In this document: piece after piece, positions 1 through 8,243 of the stretch
Layout of the letters: each line of letters starts with the position of its first letter
Numbering within the stretch: position 1 is the stretch's first letter
Source of the DNA: Deltaproteobacteria bacterium
GTDB lineage: Bacteria; Desulfobacterota; Anaeroferrophillalia; Anaeroferrophillales; Tharpellaceae
DNA length: 40,285 nt
NCBI GenBank assembly: GCA_016938065.1
Contig: JAFGVI010000120.1
Span: forward strand, 1 to 40,285
Direction of reading: 5' to 3'
Translations under genes and position numbers: made by a program
The notes under the pieces: generated by a model
What the model was told of the DNA's origin: nothing
Database searches by the model: none
What the model saw: only the letters and a program-made list of their open reading frames with translations

Positions 1-1242
1 ATCGACGACATAGATAAAACCCTCGCTATCAACCGTACAAAGATCAAGTGGATAGTACCAGCCGTCCCGAAAAACGGCATTGGTGGCGGCCTCCTTACGC
101 CAGTAACCAAGCGTATTGCCGAGACCGCGGACTTTAAGTTCACCCACCACCCCGGGGGCAACCGGTTTATCATGCTCATCGACAACCATACTCTCCATAT
201 CAGCAAAAGAGCGGCCACAGGAGGCAAGGATGTCGCTACGGCCGGCCGCCAAGGCCCGGGCGACATCGGCGGTGCGCAAAATCGTGGCCTGACCCACGGT
301 TTCACTGGTGCCGAAAAGATGAATAAACACATTGCCATAGATCGAAATCGCTTTCTGAAAAACGACCGGGGTAACCGGAGCTCCGGCAAAATAGATCTTG
401 GCCAGACTGCTGAAATCATACTTTTCCGCTGCGGGAAATTCGGCGAGAAAAAGTACCATCGGGGTCGCCAGCATCCCGGTCGTAACTTTATATTTTTCGA
501 CCAGGCCAAGAAATGCGGCAACGTCCCACATCGGCATAATAATTGAGGTCGTGCCGCTGTAGATATGATTCATCAGGGTCACTTCGCCAGTGGCATGAAA
601 AAGCGGGGAAGCGATGATGCCGACATCGTTCTCATCCATCTTCAATTCCAGGGTCAAGCTGCGCCCGACGTGATAGAAGTTGCGATGCGTCGCCATACAA
701 CCCTTGGCGGCGCCGGTGGTGCCGCTGGTATAGAGCAGGGCCGCGAGATCATCTTCGAACAATGAAACCGCAGGCCGCGCGGGAGAGGCTTCAGCCATCA
801 GCTCTTCATAATGATGCCAGCCGGCCGGGGTATTGGCCGGATCACCGATAAAAATCACCTGCCGGACAAAAGGAAGCGATGCTTTAATCTTTTCATAATG
901 GCCGAGATACTCTTGGTTGACCATAATGACGCTGGGCTCGGAGTCAAGCAGAATATCGAGCATCTCTTTGGGGGCGAGGCGAAAATTAAGCATCACCAGA
1001 ACCAGGCCGGCCCCCGGAATCGAGAAATAGGCTTCGGCGTTTTCAATGCTGTTCTTACTTAAAATGGCAACGCGCTCACCCTTCTGCAGACCGAAGCCGA
1101 GCAGAGCGTTGGCCATCCGGTTGCAGCGCTCAACCATCCGGGCAAAGGTATAGCTTCTTGTCCCCTCAATCAGGGCGGTTTTTTCGGGATTAAATTCAAG
1201 ATTACGCTGAAGCATGTTGCGCAGTGTACAAAAAGTTTTCAT
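1..1242 (-). CDS. AMP-dependent acyl-CoA synthetase (3' end outside window)
   Basis: This reading frame is open from the ATG at 1242 to the window edge (414 codons), so the C-terminal part is missing. It belongs to the ANL adenylating superfamily, which activates carboxylic acids to acyl-AMP and then acyl-CoA. The phosphate-binding loop YTSGTTGAAKG lies at about residues 171-181, and the A5-type motif FGTSETVGQ lies near residue 305. A late WYYPLDLC segment corresponds to the family's GDL region, keeping the Asp but not the Gly, and the frame stops at GFIYVVD, just before the hinge. A GGGAGAG ribosome site precedes the ATG. It lies downstream of the acyl-CoA dehydrogenase, carboxyltransferase and TetR genes in the same direction, which suggests it activates the acid that this operon degrades. 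The chain length or branching of the substrate cannot be read from the sequence. Confidence 0.93.
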   Translation of the reverse strand, partial: MKTFCTLRNMLQRNLEFNPEKTALIEGTRSYTFARMVERCNRMANALLGFGLQKGERVAILSKNSIENAEAYFSIPGAGLVLVMLNFRLAPKEMLDILLDSEPSVIMVNQEYLGHYEKIKASLPFVRQVIFIGDPANTPAGWHHYEELMAEASPARPAVSLFEDDLAALLYTSGTTGAAKGCMATHRNFYHVGRSLTLELKMDENDVGIIASPLFHATGEVTLMNHIYSGTTSIIMPMWDVAAFLGLVEKYKVTTGMLATPMVLFLAEFPAAEKYDFSSLAKIYFAGAPVTPVVFQKAISIYGNVFIHLFGTSETVGQATILRTADVARALAAGRSDILASCGRSFADMESMVVDEHDKPVAPGVVGELKVRGLGNTLGYWRKEAATNAVFRDGWYYPLDLCTVDSEGFIYVVD

Positions 1243-1283
1243 CGACTCTCTCCCTTGCTTATTAAATCAGATGCTTGATTAAA

Positions 1284-2435
1284 TCAGACCATGGCATTGA
1301 TGCCGATCAGCTCCCGGCCGATCATCAGTTTATGCATCTCGCTGGTGCCGCCGAGGATGGTGCTCAAGACCGCATCCCGATAGTGATGTTCAAGATCATA
1401 CTCATCCGTACAGCCATAGGCTCCATGCAGGCGAATCGCTTCGGCTGAGGCTCTGACAGCGAGCTCGGAGGCCAGCCATTTAGCGCTTGAGAGCTCCTTG
1501 CCGTGGGGTTTACCCTGATCTTTGAGATCGGCGGCATAGTAGAGCTGCCAGCGTAAGGGCTCAATCTCAGCCGCCAGGCGGGCAATGACCTCTTGCACCA
1601 GCTGAAACCCCCCGATCGCTTTCCCGAACTGGTTGCGCTCCCTAACATATTTGAGACTGGCATTGATGCAGCCCTGAGCCATGCCCAGAGCCCCGGCCGT
1701 GATAAAAACGCGCGCCGTATCAATGCCATGAAAGGCCCCCTGCAGGCCGCGGCCAACTTGACCGATCAGATTTACCGCCGGCACCTGACAGTCGGTAAAA
1801 GCGAGATTAACAATATCACTGGTGCGTCCCCCGACCAATCTGATCTCCTCAAAGCTTATGCCCGGCGTCCGCCGCTCGACCAGCAGCAAAACCATCCCTT
1901 TATTACCGAGTTTTCTGTCGGTTTGAGCCAAGACCAGAATATAGTCGGCGAGCCCCCCGCCGGTGACAAAATTTTTGGTGCCGTTCAGGAGCCAGGAATC
2001 GCCTTGTAAAATCGCACTGCATTCGATCGCCCCGGGATCACTGCCGGCATTGGGTTCGACCGTGGCCGTGGCAAACATCAACTCACCCCGGCAGAGAGGG
2101 GCCAGATACTGCTCTTTCTGCGCGGTCGAAGCAACATTTGCCAGAATGGTGCCGCTTAACACGGCATGCCCGAGGGTACCCAGCGCCATCGTCCAGCTCA
2201 CCTTGCTGAGCTCCTCCCAGATAATCGCCGCCGACAGATAATCAAGGGCCGAGCCTCCGTACGATTTCGGCAGATGAGCCCCTAACAGGCCAAGTTCCGC
2301 CAACTTTTTAACCAGCCCCGTAGGCGTGCGCCGCTGCTTTTCAGCCTCGCGCAACCTAGGCCTCATCTCATTTTCAGCAAACTTTCGCGCCATGTCGCGC
2401 AGCATTATCTGCTCTTGGGTAAAAGAAAAATCCAT
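1284..2435 (-). CDS. Acyl-CoA dehydrogenase family protein with atypical active site
   Basis: The 383-residue protein has the usual length and layout of acyl-CoA dehydrogenases: an N-terminal helical domain, a central beta domain (ATVEPNAGSDPGA, LNGTKNFVTGG) and a C-terminal helical domain with RNQFGKAIGGFQLVQ and LHGAYGCTDEYDLEHHYRD. The family oxidises acyl-CoA to enoyl-CoA with FAD and passes electrons to ETF. The catalytic Glu normally precedes the GTS of the C-terminal motif. Here the sequence is ILGGTSEMHK (near residue 363), so that position is Gly. The alternative position used by isovaleryl-CoA dehydrogenase, near residue 238, reads IDTARVFI and also lacks Glu. The enzyme may therefore use another base, as cyclic acyl-CoA dehydrogenases do, or work as a reductase or a specialised paralogue. 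An AGGAGG ribosome site supports the ATG at 2435. Confidence 0.92.
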   Translation of the reverse strand: MDFSFTQEQIMLRDMARKFAENEMRPRLREAEKQRRTPTGLVKKLAELGLLGAHLPKSYGGSALDYLSAAIIWEELSKVSWTMALGTLGHAVLSGTILANVASTAQKEQYLAPLCRGELMFATATVEPNAGSDPGAIECSAILQGDSWLLNGTKNFVTGGGLADYILVLAQTDRKLGNKGMVLLLVERRTPGISFEEIRLVGGRTSDIVNLAFTDCQVPAVNLIGQVGRGLQGAFHGIDTARVFITAGALGMAQGCINASLKYVRERNQFGKAIGGFQLVQEVIARLAAEIEPLRWQLYYAADLKDQGKPHGKELSSAKWLASELAVRASAEAIRLHGAYGCTDEYDLEHHYRDAVLSTILGGTSEMHKLMIGRELIGINAMV

Positions 2436-2463
2436 GACAAACCTCCTGTTAAAATATATTTTT

Positions 2464-4020
2464 CTACAACGGAATATTGCCGTGATGTCCCGGCCGGCGC
2501 CGACGTTCCTTGCTGCGCAGCAGACGTAAGGATCGGGTCAGACAGCGGCGGGTGGTACGGGGCTCAATAATATCCTGAACGTACGTCACCTGCGACGCCA
2601 GGGCAAGCGAATCGGCATAGAGTTCGCGATATTGGGCCACCTTTTCAGCCTTGAACAATTCTGGCTGCTCGGCTTCCATGAGCTCTTTACCATAAAAGAG
2701 ACCAACCGCCTGCTCGGCTCCCATCGCCCCGATCTCAGCCGTGGGCCAGGCAAAGATCAGATCGGTTCCGAAACCCGGCAGAATCCCCATCCCCAGGGCC
2801 GCGCCACCGTAGACCTTGCGCAGCAGAATCGCGACTTTGGGCACGGTGGCTTCGGAAAGGGCATAGAGCACCTTGGCCCCATGCGTAATGATCCCGGCAT
2901 GTTCCTGATCGCGACCGGGAAGATAACCGGGGGTATCAACTAAAAGGACCAGCGGAATATTAAAACAATCGCAGAAACGGATGAAACGGGCCTGTTTCAG
3001 AGAACTGGCAATCGTCATGCAACCCGCTTTAACCAGAGGCTGATTGGCGACGATACCGACCGTATAGCCGTCGATGCGGGCAAAGCCGACAATAATCTCC
3101 TGGGCAAAACCGGCCTTTACTTCACAGAAATCACCGAGATCAACGAGCTCGGTGATGACCTTGTGCATATCGTAAGCCCGGGTTGTCCGTGAGGGCACCA
3201 GCTCATTGAGCGCCTCGGCCAGACGTTCGGGATCATCCTGATTTTCGCGGCGGGCCGCCGTCTTCTGCCAGTTATCGGGGAGAAAATCGAGGAGCCGTCT
3301 GATTTCGGCAAAACAGTCTAATTCGCTGGCCACTTTGAAATCGGCGACCCCGGTCTTGCCGCAGTGGATATCGGCCCCACCCAATTCCGCCATCGAGATC
3401 TCTTCGCCGGTGACCGATTTAATCACTTTCGGCCCGGTGATAAACATATGCGACTGTTTATCGACCATGAAGATAAAATCCATCAGGGCCGGCGAGTAGA
3501 CCGAACCTCCGGTACAGTTGCCAAGGATCGCGGCGATCTGGGGAATCACGCCGGAACTTAAGGTGTTGACATAAAAAACGACGCCGGCATGTTTTTCGTC
3601 ACTGACCCGATAGGGATCATCACTGCCCGCCAGTTCCGGCCGCACCACCCGCGCCCCCGGCGAATTGTTCAGGGCAATAATCGGCACCCCCATCTTCAGG
3701 GCCAACTCGTGAATCATATAGAGTTTGCGGCCATGCATGTAGCCCTGCGAGCCCCCGAGAACCGTGGCATCCTGAGCATAGAGGCAGACCTCACGTCCGG
3801 CAATCGTGCCGTGGCCGGTGACAATGCCATCGCCGGGCGCCCCCTCCCGATATTTAATCAGACGATTAAATTCAACAAAACTCCCCTCATCAAGCAGCGC
3901 CGCGATGCGCTCGCGCGCCGTCAGATGACCCTTATCATGCTCTTTGTCGATCCTGGCCTGACCGCCGCCCAGCGCCGCTTCCGCCTGAACCTCTCGTAAA
4001 CGTTTAATTTTCTCCTGCAT
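2464..4020 (-). CDS. Acyl-CoA carboxylase / methylmalonyl-CoA decarboxylase carboxyltransferase subunit
   Basis: The 518-residue protein is a full-length biotin-dependent carboxyltransferase of the PccB/MmdA family, which moves CO2 between biotin and an acyl-CoA. Visible hallmarks are the N-terminal HLTARERIAALLDEGSF, the first oxyanion loop LGNCTGGSVYSPAL, the second-domain VDTPGYLPG and FAWPTAEIGAMGAEQAV, and the C-terminal HGNIPL ending typical of propionyl-CoA carboxylase beta chains. At the position after GGAY where propionyl-CoA enzymes carry Asp and acetyl-CoA enzymes Ile, this protein reads GGAALGM, so a short-chain substrate is not assured. No biotin carboxylase, biotin carrier or membrane decarboxylase subunit is in the window. 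Its start overlaps the end of the TetR gene by 17 bases, so the two are probably cotranscribed. The acyl-CoA partner is unknown. Confidence 0.93.
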   Translation of the reverse strand: MQEKIKRLREVQAEAALGGGQARIDKEHDKGHLTARERIAALLDEGSFVEFNRLIKYREGAPGDGIVTGHGTIAGREVCLYAQDATVLGGSQGYMHGRKLYMIHELALKMGVPIIALNNSPGARVVRPELAGSDDPYRVSDEKHAGVVFYVNTLSSGVIPQIAAILGNCTGGSVYSPALMDFIFMVDKQSHMFITGPKVIKSVTGEEISMAELGGADIHCGKTGVADFKVASELDCFAEIRRLLDFLPDNWQKTAARRENQDDPERLAEALNELVPSRTTRAYDMHKVITELVDLGDFCEVKAGFAQEIIVGFARIDGYTVGIVANQPLVKAGCMTIASSLKQARFIRFCDCFNIPLVLLVDTPGYLPGRDQEHAGIITHGAKVLYALSEATVPKVAILLRKVYGGAALGMGILPGFGTDLIFAWPTAEIGAMGAEQAVGLFYGKELMEAEQPELFKAEKVAQYRELYADSLALASQVTYVQDIIEPRTTRRCLTRSLRLLRSKERRRRPGHHGNIPL

Positions 4021-4621
4021 TCACATCCCCTCCCGTAACCGGATTGACAAATACCCCATTGGTAAAAATTTCAAGAAACATCTCCCCTAAAGCTTCGGCG
4101 CTAACCGGGCCATCCTGCTGAAACCATTTGCAGGTATAGTGAACCATGCCGAAAAAGGCGAAAGCAGCCACCGCCGGCGGGATCTTCTTCATAATCCCGG
4201 CGGCCTGGAGCTGACTGAAAATATCGGTCAGAGCTTTGGTGTAGCGTCGCTCTTTTTCAATAATTTTCAGCCTTAAAGCCTCACTAAGCTTGTCAATATC
4301 GTTGATCAGCAGAACCAGACGATCCCGATCACCCGCATAAAAACTGCTGTAGAAAAGCATGAAGAGGCGCAGCTTTTCGACCGCATCCACATTCAGAGCG
4401 CAGATCTTTTCGATCTCAAGCAAAGCCGCGCTGATATACTCATCGAGAAGCATGAACAGAAGCTCCTCCTTGCTTTTAAAGTAGTGATAGAGCGACCCCT
4501 TCTGCAGCCCCATAGCCTGAGCCAGATCGTTTATCGAAGTCCCGTGATAACCCTTCTCGGCAAAGAGGGCTGCCGCCGTGTTAAAAAGCTGTTCCTGTTT
4601 CAGGATAAATTTTTCTTTCAT
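4004..4621 (-). CDS. TetR/AcrR family transcriptional regulator
   Basis: The 205-residue protein has a classic TetR N-terminal helix-turn-helix: FNTAAALFAEKGYHGTSIN, then LAQAMGLQKGSLYHYFKSKEELL (residues about 13-55). A variable all-helical ligand-binding domain follows. It is the first gene of a four-gene run with a carboxyltransferase, an acyl-CoA dehydrogenase and an acyl-CoA synthetase. TetR proteins in that setting usually respond to an acyl-CoA. An imperfect palindrome at 4628-4643, just downstream of a possible promoter and 6 bases before the start codon, is a candidate autoregulatory operator. The ligand cannot be read from sequence. Confidence 0.93.
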   Translation of the reverse strand: MKEKFILKQEQLFNTAAALFAEKGYHGTSINDLAQAMGLQKGSLYHYFKSKEELLFMLLDEYISAALLEIEKICALNVDAVEKLRLFMLFYSSFYAGDRDRLVLLINDIDKLSEALRLKIIEKERRYTKALTDIFSQLQAAGIMKKIPPAVAAFAFFGMVHYTCKWFQQDGPVSAEALGEMFLEIFTNGVFVNPVTGGDVNAGEN

Positions 4622-4627
4622 AAAAAA

Positions 4628-4643
4628 TACCGACCGCTCGTTA
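4628..4643. promoter_or_regulatory. Candidate TetR operator (16-bp imperfect palindrome)
   Basis: TACCGACCGCTCGTTA pairs at 6 of 8 positions between its arms. It sits between the putative -10 (4646-4651) and the TetR start codon (4621), where a bound dimer would block transcription. The CGACCG/CTCG core resembles operators of acyl-CoA-responsive TetR proteins. This is inference from position and symmetry. Confidence 0.4.
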
Positions 4644-4645
4644 GA

Positions 4646-4674
4646 TTTTTATGCTGAATAAACCAACAAAACAA
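4646..4674 (-). promoter_or_regulatory. Possible sigma70 promoter of the TetR-acyl-CoA operon
   Basis: Read on the minus strand, TTGTTT (4669-4674) is followed after 17 bases by TAAAAA (4646-4651). Both are moderate matches in an AT-rich stretch directly upstream of the candidate operator. The rest of the gap up to 4834 shows no other clear signal. Confidence 0.35.
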
Positions 4675-4834
4675 TAAATGCAAGCTAATAATAAAAACAA
4701 AACGAAAAGTTACAAATGAAGAAACGTCTGTTTATGATTTTAATAACTCGCAAATATCGCGAATGATTCTTTCAAACCGTTTAGCTGACAAACGTGCAAT
4801 AAAAAAGCCGGGGCCCGTTTTCATTTCAAATTCA

Positions 4835-5455
4835 TCATTCCGGTTTAGTGCTCTCACTATTTCTTTCATGAGCCTTCATCTGCGCACGCAGACGCTCCAG
4901 GCCTTTCTGATAGCTTTCGGCATCCCCGAACTCAAAAAATTTTGGATAATGCTCGTGGGCGGCTTTAATGCGCCGGGCATGCTTGATCGGACACCAGTAC
5001 TGCTCGGTACGAGCCGCGATTTCCCGAGCGTAGCCAATCAGACCGTTGCCGTATGCACAGTAAAAACAATTAAACTTTTCGATGACGTTCAGGTATGGCA
5101 GATCCTCACGATCGAAGACCAGATACGCCTCCCTTTTCACCTTGGCAATACCATAAATCGGAAAACAGCTCGACTGATAAAACCAGAGGAAAAGATCCAG
5201 CAGGATAAACGGCACAAAGCCGCTATAGATGACTGGGGCGGTCAAAACATTGAACAACCTTGCCTGAATTACATAACGGAACCAACCGGTTTTAAACCGC
5301 CGTTGCTGACGGGCCACCTCCTCGGCAAAACGGATTCGTTTTTCCTCGATAACGAATTGAAACTCATTCCGCTTCTTATTGAACTCGACTTCGAGCTCTT
5401 CCTGCAATTCCTTGATCCGGTGGATCAGTTCGTCAATTTGTGGAGACATATTCAC
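4835..5455 (-). CDS. Uncharacterised coiled-coil, membrane and Cys-motif protein
   Basis: I do not recognise a named family. The 206-residue protein begins with a charged heptad-like helix (residues about 5-50, IDELIHRIKELQEELEVEF). A hydrophobic stretch of one or two membrane segments follows (about 65-95, APVIYSGFVPFILLDLFLWF). A soluble C-terminal part then carries FNCFYCAYGNG and TEQYWCPIKHARR. The CxxC plus a later CPIKHA segment could bind a metal, which is inference. The ATG follows a weak upstream GGTGAA. The neighbours (porin and cardiolipin synthase upstream) suggest a cell-envelope setting but do not give a function. Confidence 0.75.
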   Translation of the reverse strand: MNMSPQIDELIHRIKELQEELEVEFNKKRNEFQFVIEEKRIRFAEEVARQQRRFKTGWFRYVIQARLFNVLTAPVIYSGFVPFILLDLFLWFYQSSCFPIYGIAKVKREAYLVFDREDLPYLNVIEKFNCFYCAYGNGLIGYAREIAARTEQYWCPIKHARRIKAAHEHYPKFFEFGDAESYQKGLERLRAQMKAHERNSESTKPE

Positions 5456-5541
5456 CTTTCATATAGTTGGGGGGGACTCAGATAATTTCTTGTAAGGTCT
5501 CGTGAAATTTCCTCTTCCCCCAGCGAGCCCCTAAAGCGCCC

Positions 5542-6849
5542 CTAAAATTCAACCCCAACCTGGGTCGTTACCCGGTTGGCCCGGTCTTGATTTTCATACT
5601 CTTCATAAAGATATTCGATGCCGATTGAGGTTTTCTCAAAAATTTCGTAAGCCGCAACCAGCCCATACTGTTTCTCGGGCAGAAAATTTAAGCCATCCCG
5701 GCTGCCGGCGTAACGCAGGCCAATTTCCAGTGCTTCCAGCGGACGATAGGCAAGCTCCAGATTCCAGGTTTTCGGGGCGAATCGTCTATCCACTTTAAAA
5801 TGCCCGAGAGCGCCGACCCACTCGGCTTCCAGGGAAAAGATCTCCCGGAAGGCGAGGGAGAGAAAAGCGCTGCAGCCGCCAACCCGGGCCTGCAGACTGT
5901 CAACCGCAAACTCATCGGCAAAATAATCAGTCAGCTCAATACTGTCAGCGATATTCGAGATATAGGAGATCCCGACCTGGCCGGAAAGATCAGGAACTAG
6001 GCCCTCTTTCAGATGTAAAAAAGCAGCCGCAAAAAATTTATCAAGATGATCCTCTCGGCCTTCAACATCGAGAGCACCATTGTAAACCCCGGCCGCCAGC
6101 ATCAAAGGTCCACCGTTAAGACCAGCCAGGGCCGCAACTTCTCGGGTTTCACCGAGGGTCAAGGTCAGGGGATCGGTGATAAAATGGCTTGCGTAGTAGC
6201 CGAAAGGCACCTTCATCAGGCCGAGACTGGCAAACCAGTGCGCGTTGCAGGTGCAATCTGGCTGACAGACCCCAATCGCCTGATAGTGAAGCATCGCCTC
6301 ATCGAGATCGACCCCTTCATCCTTGTCGTAAGCAAAAATAATGTGAGCCCGCACGCCGGGCGAGAGAAAGGCGTCAACCCCGAGTTCGGCAGTGGCAAGG
6401 TCAAGATGACTCGAGGCCACACCGCTTTCGTGCTGAGCCTTATAATTTTCATAACTTGCCTCAATCTCTATGGTACCGCTGAACTCAATCCCCTGTCCGG
6501 CTTTGCGCAAAGCCTCCAGGTGTTCGGCAACGCTGCGCTCGCCCTGGCGCAGAAGCTGAGCCTCTGGATTATCAGTCGGCGGATTTGGTTTCCGGCCTAC
6601 CGGCACCGGTGCCGCCGGTGCCGTGGCCACCTTTGCAGATCCGTCAGGTGAAACAGTTTGCTGTTGTGTCGACGGAACGGTTTCCGCCAATCCGGCCAGC
6701 GCCTCCTCCAGCCGGGCCATACGCTGCTTAAGAATCTGCAACTCAGCCATGATCTCGGCGCGGCCAATTTCTTCGGCCAGTACTCGGCCATCCTTCTGAA
6801 CAACCGATACGAACAAAAAAAGCATTGCAAAAATTATAATTTTTTTCAT
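5542..6849 (-). CDS. Outer-membrane beta-barrel porin, LbtU siderophore-porin-like
   Basis: The 435-residue protein starts with a Sec signal peptide (basic MKK, hydrophobic core, likely cleavage after RVLA near residue 25). A coiled coil follows (about 28-60, AEIMAELQILKQRMARLEEAL), then a Pro/Ala-rich linker. From about residue 120 there are alternating strands typical of an outer-membrane barrel, ending in a terminal Phe (VGVEF), the usual recognition signal for barrel insertion. The architecture matches proteins annotated as LbtU-type siderophore porins, but a general porin role is equally possible. The start has a GGAGGG ribosome site and lies 23 bases after the cardiolipin synthase gene, so the two are likely cotranscribed. 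Confidence 0.8.
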   Translation of the reverse strand: MKKIIIFAMLFLFVSVVQKDGRVLAEEIGRAEIMAELQILKQRMARLEEALAGLAETVPSTQQQTVSPDGSAKVATAPAAPVPVGRKPNPPTDNPEAQLLRQGERSVAEHLEALRKAGQGIEFSGTIEIEASYENYKAQHESGVASSHLDLATAELGVDAFLSPGVRAHIIFAYDKDEGVDLDEAMLHYQAIGVCQPDCTCNAHWFASLGLMKVPFGYYASHFITDPLTLTLGETREVAALAGLNGGPLMLAAGVYNGALDVEGREDHLDKFFAAAFLHLKEGLVPDLSGQVGISYISNIADSIELTDYFADEFAVDSLQARVGGCSAFLSLAFREIFSLEAEWVGALGHFKVDRRFAPKTWNLELAYRPLEALEIGLRYAGSRDGLNFLPEKQYGLVAAYEIFEKTSIGIEYLYEEYENQDRANRVTTQVGVEF

Positions 6850-6872
6850 AAACCCTCCAGACTCTCCTGCAG

Positions 6873-8243
6873 TTACAGCAGCGGGGCCAGAAGCCGCGCC
6901 ACCTCTTCCAGAAAACCGACGACAACATTGGCTTTTTTAACCCCGGGAGCCGAATTGCTGATAAGCTTGGCGACCCAGAGTTCAAGATCTTTAACAAATT
7001 TTTCACTATGAACAAACATAACGATTTCATAGTTGAGAAAAAAACTGCGCAGATCCATGTTCATCGAACCGATGATCCCGAGCCCGTTATCAACCAGAAT
7101 TACTTTGGCATGAACCATCCCGGGGGTATAGTTACAGACCGTGGCCCCGCTCTCCTGAATCTGCCGGAGATAACTGCGGCGCACGAGATCGGCAAGACGA
7201 TGATTGGAACGTTGCGGCACGACGATACGAACATCAATGCCGCGCCTGGCGGCAAGACAAATCGCCTTGAGCATCATCTCATCCGGAATGAAGTAAGGCG
7301 TGACTATCCAGATGCGTTCCCGGGCCTTGAAAAAGGCCGTAATCAGGCTCTCGTAAAGGGGGTCGCCGGAGACATCAGGGCCACTCGGAAGCAGCTGCGC
7401 TTCAGTGTTGCTGCCCGAAACGACTTTCACCGGAACCGTGGATAGAGCCTGACCCTGTTTGGCCGCAAACTGCCAGTCTGAAGCAAAAACCTGGCACAGA
7501 TCGGCAACCACCGGCCCTTTGACCAGCATTGAGAGATCCTGCCAACGATGCGCATCAACGTTCATACCCATATATTCGTGTGCGATGTTCATGCCGCCAA
7601 CCATGGCGCTTAGATCATCAACAATGACTATTTTACGATGATTACGCAAATTGGCGCGACCCCGAAAGGGCAGATGCAGCATCGGCATGAAAAAAGCGTA
7701 CTCACCTCCCCCGGCTTCAAGGGAAGCCAGCTTCTTCTTTGAGACCCGAAAGGAGCCGACAGCATCGAGCAACAAGCGCACGCGCAACCCCTGCTCCGCT
7801 TTTCGGGTCAGGGCTTCAAGGATCGCAGCCCCGGTTGCATCATTACCAAGAATAAAGGTGGCGATATCGATACTCTTTTCGGCCTGGTTGATGAGCTCAA
7901 CCAGCGCGGCATAAGCAATTTCTCCGGTCGACAGCAGTGCCAGAGCGTTACCGGAACGTGAAGGAAAGAGGTTGCCGCCCCGCGGAATAATTTCTCTCTC
8001 AACGTCAGCATTGACAGCCGGCTTGAGATCGGCTTTATTTTTGGTCATGCGCTTGAGTTTACGGCCGCCAAAGATCAGATATGCGGGCACGCCCAGATAT
8101 GGCACCAGCAAAATCGCCAGCAACCAGGCCACCGTACTTGAGGGCGAGCGCGCTTCCCGGTTCTGGTGTACCAACAGCGCCACCGCCAGAAAAAAGCCGA
8201 AAATCGGCAGAAGATGCAAAAAGAGCCCTTCCAGTTTCATCAT
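6873..8243 (-). CDS. cls: Cardiolipin synthase (phospholipase D family)
   Basis: The 456-residue protein has two N-terminal transmembrane helices (about residues 5-60, with the PLDNc-like HQNREARSPSSTVAWLLAI) and two phospholipase D catalytic motifs: HRKIVIVDD near residue 204 and HAKVILVD near residue 378, each followed by the expected GGMN or GSMN. The enzyme joins phosphatidylglycerol units to make cardiolipin in the inner membrane. Its start overlaps the upstream endonuclease/exonuclease/phosphatase-family gene by 4 bases (ATGA). The pairing resembles ybhP-clsB of Escherichia coli. Confidence 0.93.
   Translation of the reverse strand: MMKLEGLFLHLLPIFGFFLAVALLVHQNREARSPSSTVAWLLAILLVPYLGVPAYLIFGGRKLKRMTKNKADLKPAVNADVEREIIPRGGNLFPSRSGNALALLSTGEIAYAALVELINQAEKSIDIATFILGNDATGAAILEALTRKAEQGLRVRLLLDAVGSFRVSKKKLASLEAGGGEYAFFMPMLHLPFRGRANLRNHRKIVIVDDLSAMVGGMNIAHEYMGMNVDAHRWQDLSMLVKGPVVADLCQVFASDWQFAAKQGQALSTVPVKVVSGSNTEAQLLPSGPDVSGDPLYESLITAFFKARERIWIVTPYFIPDEMMLKAICLAARRGIDVRIVVPQRSNHRLADLVRRSYLRQIQESGATVCNYTPGMVHAKVILVDNGLGIIGSMNMDLRSFFLNYEIVMFVHSEKFVKDLELWVAKLISNSAPGVKKANVVVGFLEEVARLLAPLL

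Noticed and set aside
4800-4834. Terminator after the Cys-motif protein gene
   Set aside because: There is a GC-rich GGGCCCCGG run followed by TTTTTT on the minus strand, but no stem with an acceptable loop can form.
4763-5485. Plus-strand open frame of 240 codons
   Set aside because: It covers the Cys-motif protein gene on the other strand and its ends have no ribosome site or family match.
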